From contig CASFTJ010000002.1 in NCBI GenBank assembly GCA_949297715.1, forward strand, positions 189,112 through 253,111: DNA of 64,000 nucleotides, written 5' to 3'. The translations under genes and the position numbers were made by a program. Of this stretch, positions 63,976-64,000 are shown in pieces; the stretch's first letter is position 1, and each line of letters starts with the position of its first letter. Under the pieces are notes generated by a model, which had not been told where the DNA came from, did no database searches, and was given only the letters and a program-made list of their open reading frames with translations. This DNA is from an uncultured bacterium. Its GTDB lineage: Bacteria > Cyanobacteriota > Vampirovibrionia > Gastranaerophilales > Gastranaerophilaceae.

Positions 63976-64000
63976 TGCAAAAAAAATTTTTACGGTATTT

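Overview
The window reads as the chromosome of a low-GC, diderm, non-photosynthetic member of the Cyanobacteriota, most likely a gut Gastranaerophilales ('Melainabacteria') lineage. Reasons: a Ycf23/DUF561 gene (a family otherwise typical of cyanobacteria and plastids), several small prepilin-like proteins of the GFTLAEVLIT type, a SigF-type sigma factor in operon with a prepilin peptidase, an AsmA-like giant envelope protein and an MlaE permease that imply an outer membrane, and no photosynthesis gene. The taxonomic call is inference. I saw no rRNA, tRNA, CRISPR array, prophage or transposase.

Layout. 0-3.7 kb: degenerate histidine kinase overlapping an ABC ATPase, then a repeat-rich gap, a frameshifted pilin and a divergent XRE regulator. 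3.8-19.4 kb: housekeeping and envelope genes (rubrerythrin, AsmA-like, folE2, thioredoxin-like, group-2 sigma factor, deoB, ferredoxin, parvulin, Xaa-Pro peptidase, TrmH-like, dnaA, ruvA). 19.4-28 kb: sigF-pilD operon, gatC, pyrG, a sugar-type MFS carrier, an Ala/Lys-rich winged-helix protein, two thymidylate-kinase paralogues and a YhaM-like protein. 28-37 kb: accessory pilin region with four prepilin genes, palindromic repeats, ilvC, a GNAT-like protein and two Zn alcohol dehydrogenases. 37-44 kb: rpmA/rplU and a compact murF-mraY-murD-ftsW-murG cluster. 44-64 kb: second XRE/pilin pair, folC, GT2, ycf23, HtrA-like protease, an 18-residue-repeat protein, ilvE, MlaE permease, PilB-like ATPase with response regulator, two lineage-specific paralogues, an intact histidine kinase, two unknown proteins, rel and a DUF167 gene.

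Main discovery candidate: a family of prepilin genes that looks phase-variable. Four genes share a leader in which a good Shine-Dalgarno and ATG are followed by a run of 11 or 12 G, then by the class III signal peptide. With 11 G (gene at 30879) the ATG is in frame with the pilin; with 12 G (genes at 28226, 34879 and 36208) it runs into a stop 4-5 codons later. Both wrong frames have conserved stops just after the run, and three of the four share a near-identical promoter. Short palindromic repeats of the form GGTGCGTC-N3-5-GACGCACC surround these genes. Two further pilins without a G run are each divergent from an XRE regulator; one of these has a one-base frameshift in an A run. The prepilin peptidase, the PilB-like ATPase and SigF in the same window could process, assemble and control these products.

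A second general trait: many genes (dnaA, rel, murF, folC, an XRE gene, the GNAT-like gene and others) have a -10 box ending about 6 bases before the ATG and no Shine-Dalgarno, so they are probably transcribed as leaderless mRNAs.
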